Shown here: positions 34,197 to 34,787 of the stretch, in pieces
Layout: each line of letters opens with the position of its first letter
Numbering within the stretch: position 1 is the stretch's first letter
Origin: Comamonas sp. lk
GTDB taxonomy: Bacteria; Bacteroidota; Bacteroidia; Chitinophagales; Chitinophagaceae
Direction of reading: 5' to 3'
NCBI GenBank assembly: GCA_943327245.2
Contig: CALPWK020000006.1
Location: forward strand, 1-34,787
Length of the DNA: 34,787 bases
The notes under the pieces: model-generated
Databases searched by the model: none
The model's input: only the letters and a program-made list of their open reading frames with translations
What the model was told of the DNA's origin: nothing
Translations under genes and position numbers: made by a program

Positions 34197-34226
34197 AAAA
34201 TAATTTAATTTATATTAAATTATTTT
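34197..34226. repeat. Perfect 13-bp AT-only inverted repeat upstream of the ammonium transporter
   Basis: AAAATAATTTAAT-TTAT-ATTAAATTATTTT is a perfect dyad composed only of A and T, about 95 bp before the transporter ATG. It may form a cruciform or bind an AT-preferring regulator. The rest of the 267-bp gap is AT-rich and shows no gene. Confidence 0.7.
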
Positions 34227-34321
34227 ATATGTATTAATAAATAATAATTTTAATACAAATTTTATTATTTTTACAATGTATTATACATATTTATTAATTA
34301 TTAATATAAACCAGTTTAACT

Positions 34322-34787
34322 ATGAAAAATGAGAAATTACAAAAGTTCACCCCCTTCCTTATATTGCTTTTAGTAGCAATACTTGGATTATTTGTAAATC
34401 AACTACCTAGCTTTCAAGGCGACGCTAGCACTTACAATGCTGCTGACATTGCTTGGATATTAGTTTCAACAGCATTAGTATTTATTATGACTCCCGGCCT
34501 AGCCTTCTTTTATGGAGGAATGGTGCATAGAAAAAATATCATTTCAACAATGATAAAAAGTATTGTATCCGCTGGTATAGTAACGGTAATTTGGATTACT
34601 TATGGTTATAGTCTAAGTTTTGGTGAATCTATTAACGGTATTATTGGAAACCCAATGACACACTTGTTCTTTAAAGGTGTTGCCAATGGCGCTCCAATCT
34701 TACAAGGTGGCACTCCCCTAACCATCCCATTATTATTATTTGCATTATTTCAATTAATGTTTGCAATTATTACTCCAGGACTAGTCG
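34322..34787 (+). CDS. amt: Ammonium transporter (Amt family), partial
   Basis: This gene runs off the right edge and is absent from the track. Translation from the ATG gives 155 residues: an N-terminal hydrophobic segment that may be a signal or first helix (FTPFLILLLVAILGLFV), then DIAWILVSTALVFIMTPGLAFFYGGMVHRKN, the Amt signature in which the first conserved helix ends in FFYGGMVHRKN, and two more helices. Amt proteins form trimeric channels that conduct ammonium/ammonia. Its position next to gltBD fits ammonium uptake feeding glutamate synthesis. A downstream GlnK gene is common in such loci but is outside the window. Confidence 0.94.
   Translation, partial: MKNEKLQKFTPFLILLLVAILGLFVNQLPSFQGDASTYNAADIAWILVSTALVFIMTPGLAFFYGGMVHRKNIISTMIKSIVSAGIVTVIWITYGYSLSFGESINGIIGNPMTHLFFKGVANGAPILQGGTPLTIPLLLFALFQLMFAIITPGLV

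Overview
The window reads as a chromosomal segment of an AT-rich member of the Bacteroidota, most likely the family Chitinophagaceae (Sediminibacterium-like; this placement is an inference from gene content, not a search). Supporting signs are a fused CcoN-CcoO cytochrome oxidase subunit, a GH97 glycosidase, a BBP2-type beta-barrel porin, an O-antigen ligase-like protein with a repeat-containing tail, few Shine-Dalgarno sequences, and promoter elements matching the Bacteroidota -7 consensus TAnnTTTG. No tRNA, rRNA, CRISPR, insertion sequence or prophage was seen.

Layout. 1-3512 (minus): an envelope group, with an RlpA-like lipoprotein, MscL, an SPFH/prohibitin-like protein and a partial O-antigen ligase-like protein. 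3635-9453: separately transcribed secreted or envelope genes (M28 peptidase, Gfo/Idh/MocA oxidoreductase, GH97 glycosidase, porin), with two strong hairpin terminators. 9454-9987: a non-coding, low-complexity gap holding a purine-rich coding-like remnant and nested dyads. 9988-12173 (plus): a PAS histidine kinase and a receiver-CRP/FNR fusion response regulator. 12166-18689 (minus): the cbb3 cytochrome oxidase operon in the order ccoS, ccoNO, ccoQ, ccoP, ccoG, ccoH, TauE/SafE-like transporter, unknown coiled-coil gene; ccoS and ccoQ are absent from the supplied ORF track. 18767-22749 (minus): the copper ATPase ccoI behind an S41 protease gene. 22825-24558: a BadF-type kinase, an unknown acidic protein and a TPR protein. 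24656-27845 (plus): etfB, etfA, a bifunctional-nuclease/UVR protein and ispE. 28033-34787 (plus): nitrogen assimilation, with gltB, gltD and a truncated ammonium transporter gene.

How the parts may work together. The most coherent story is micro-oxic respiration. The ccoS promoter has an exact -7 box (TATATTTG) and a TGAC-N4-GTCA palindrome centred about 41 bp upstream of the predicted start, the class II position for CRP/FNR activators. The adjacent two-component pair supplies a PAS sensor with a FixL-like stretch and a regulator whose output domain is CRP/FNR-like. This suggests a self-contained sensor, regulator and oxidase module, in which one protein replaces the separate FixJ and FixK of rhizobia. 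This is inference. Several track starts were TTG or upstream codons and have been moved to better ATG starts (M28 peptidase, porin, S41 protease, BadF kinase, gltB).
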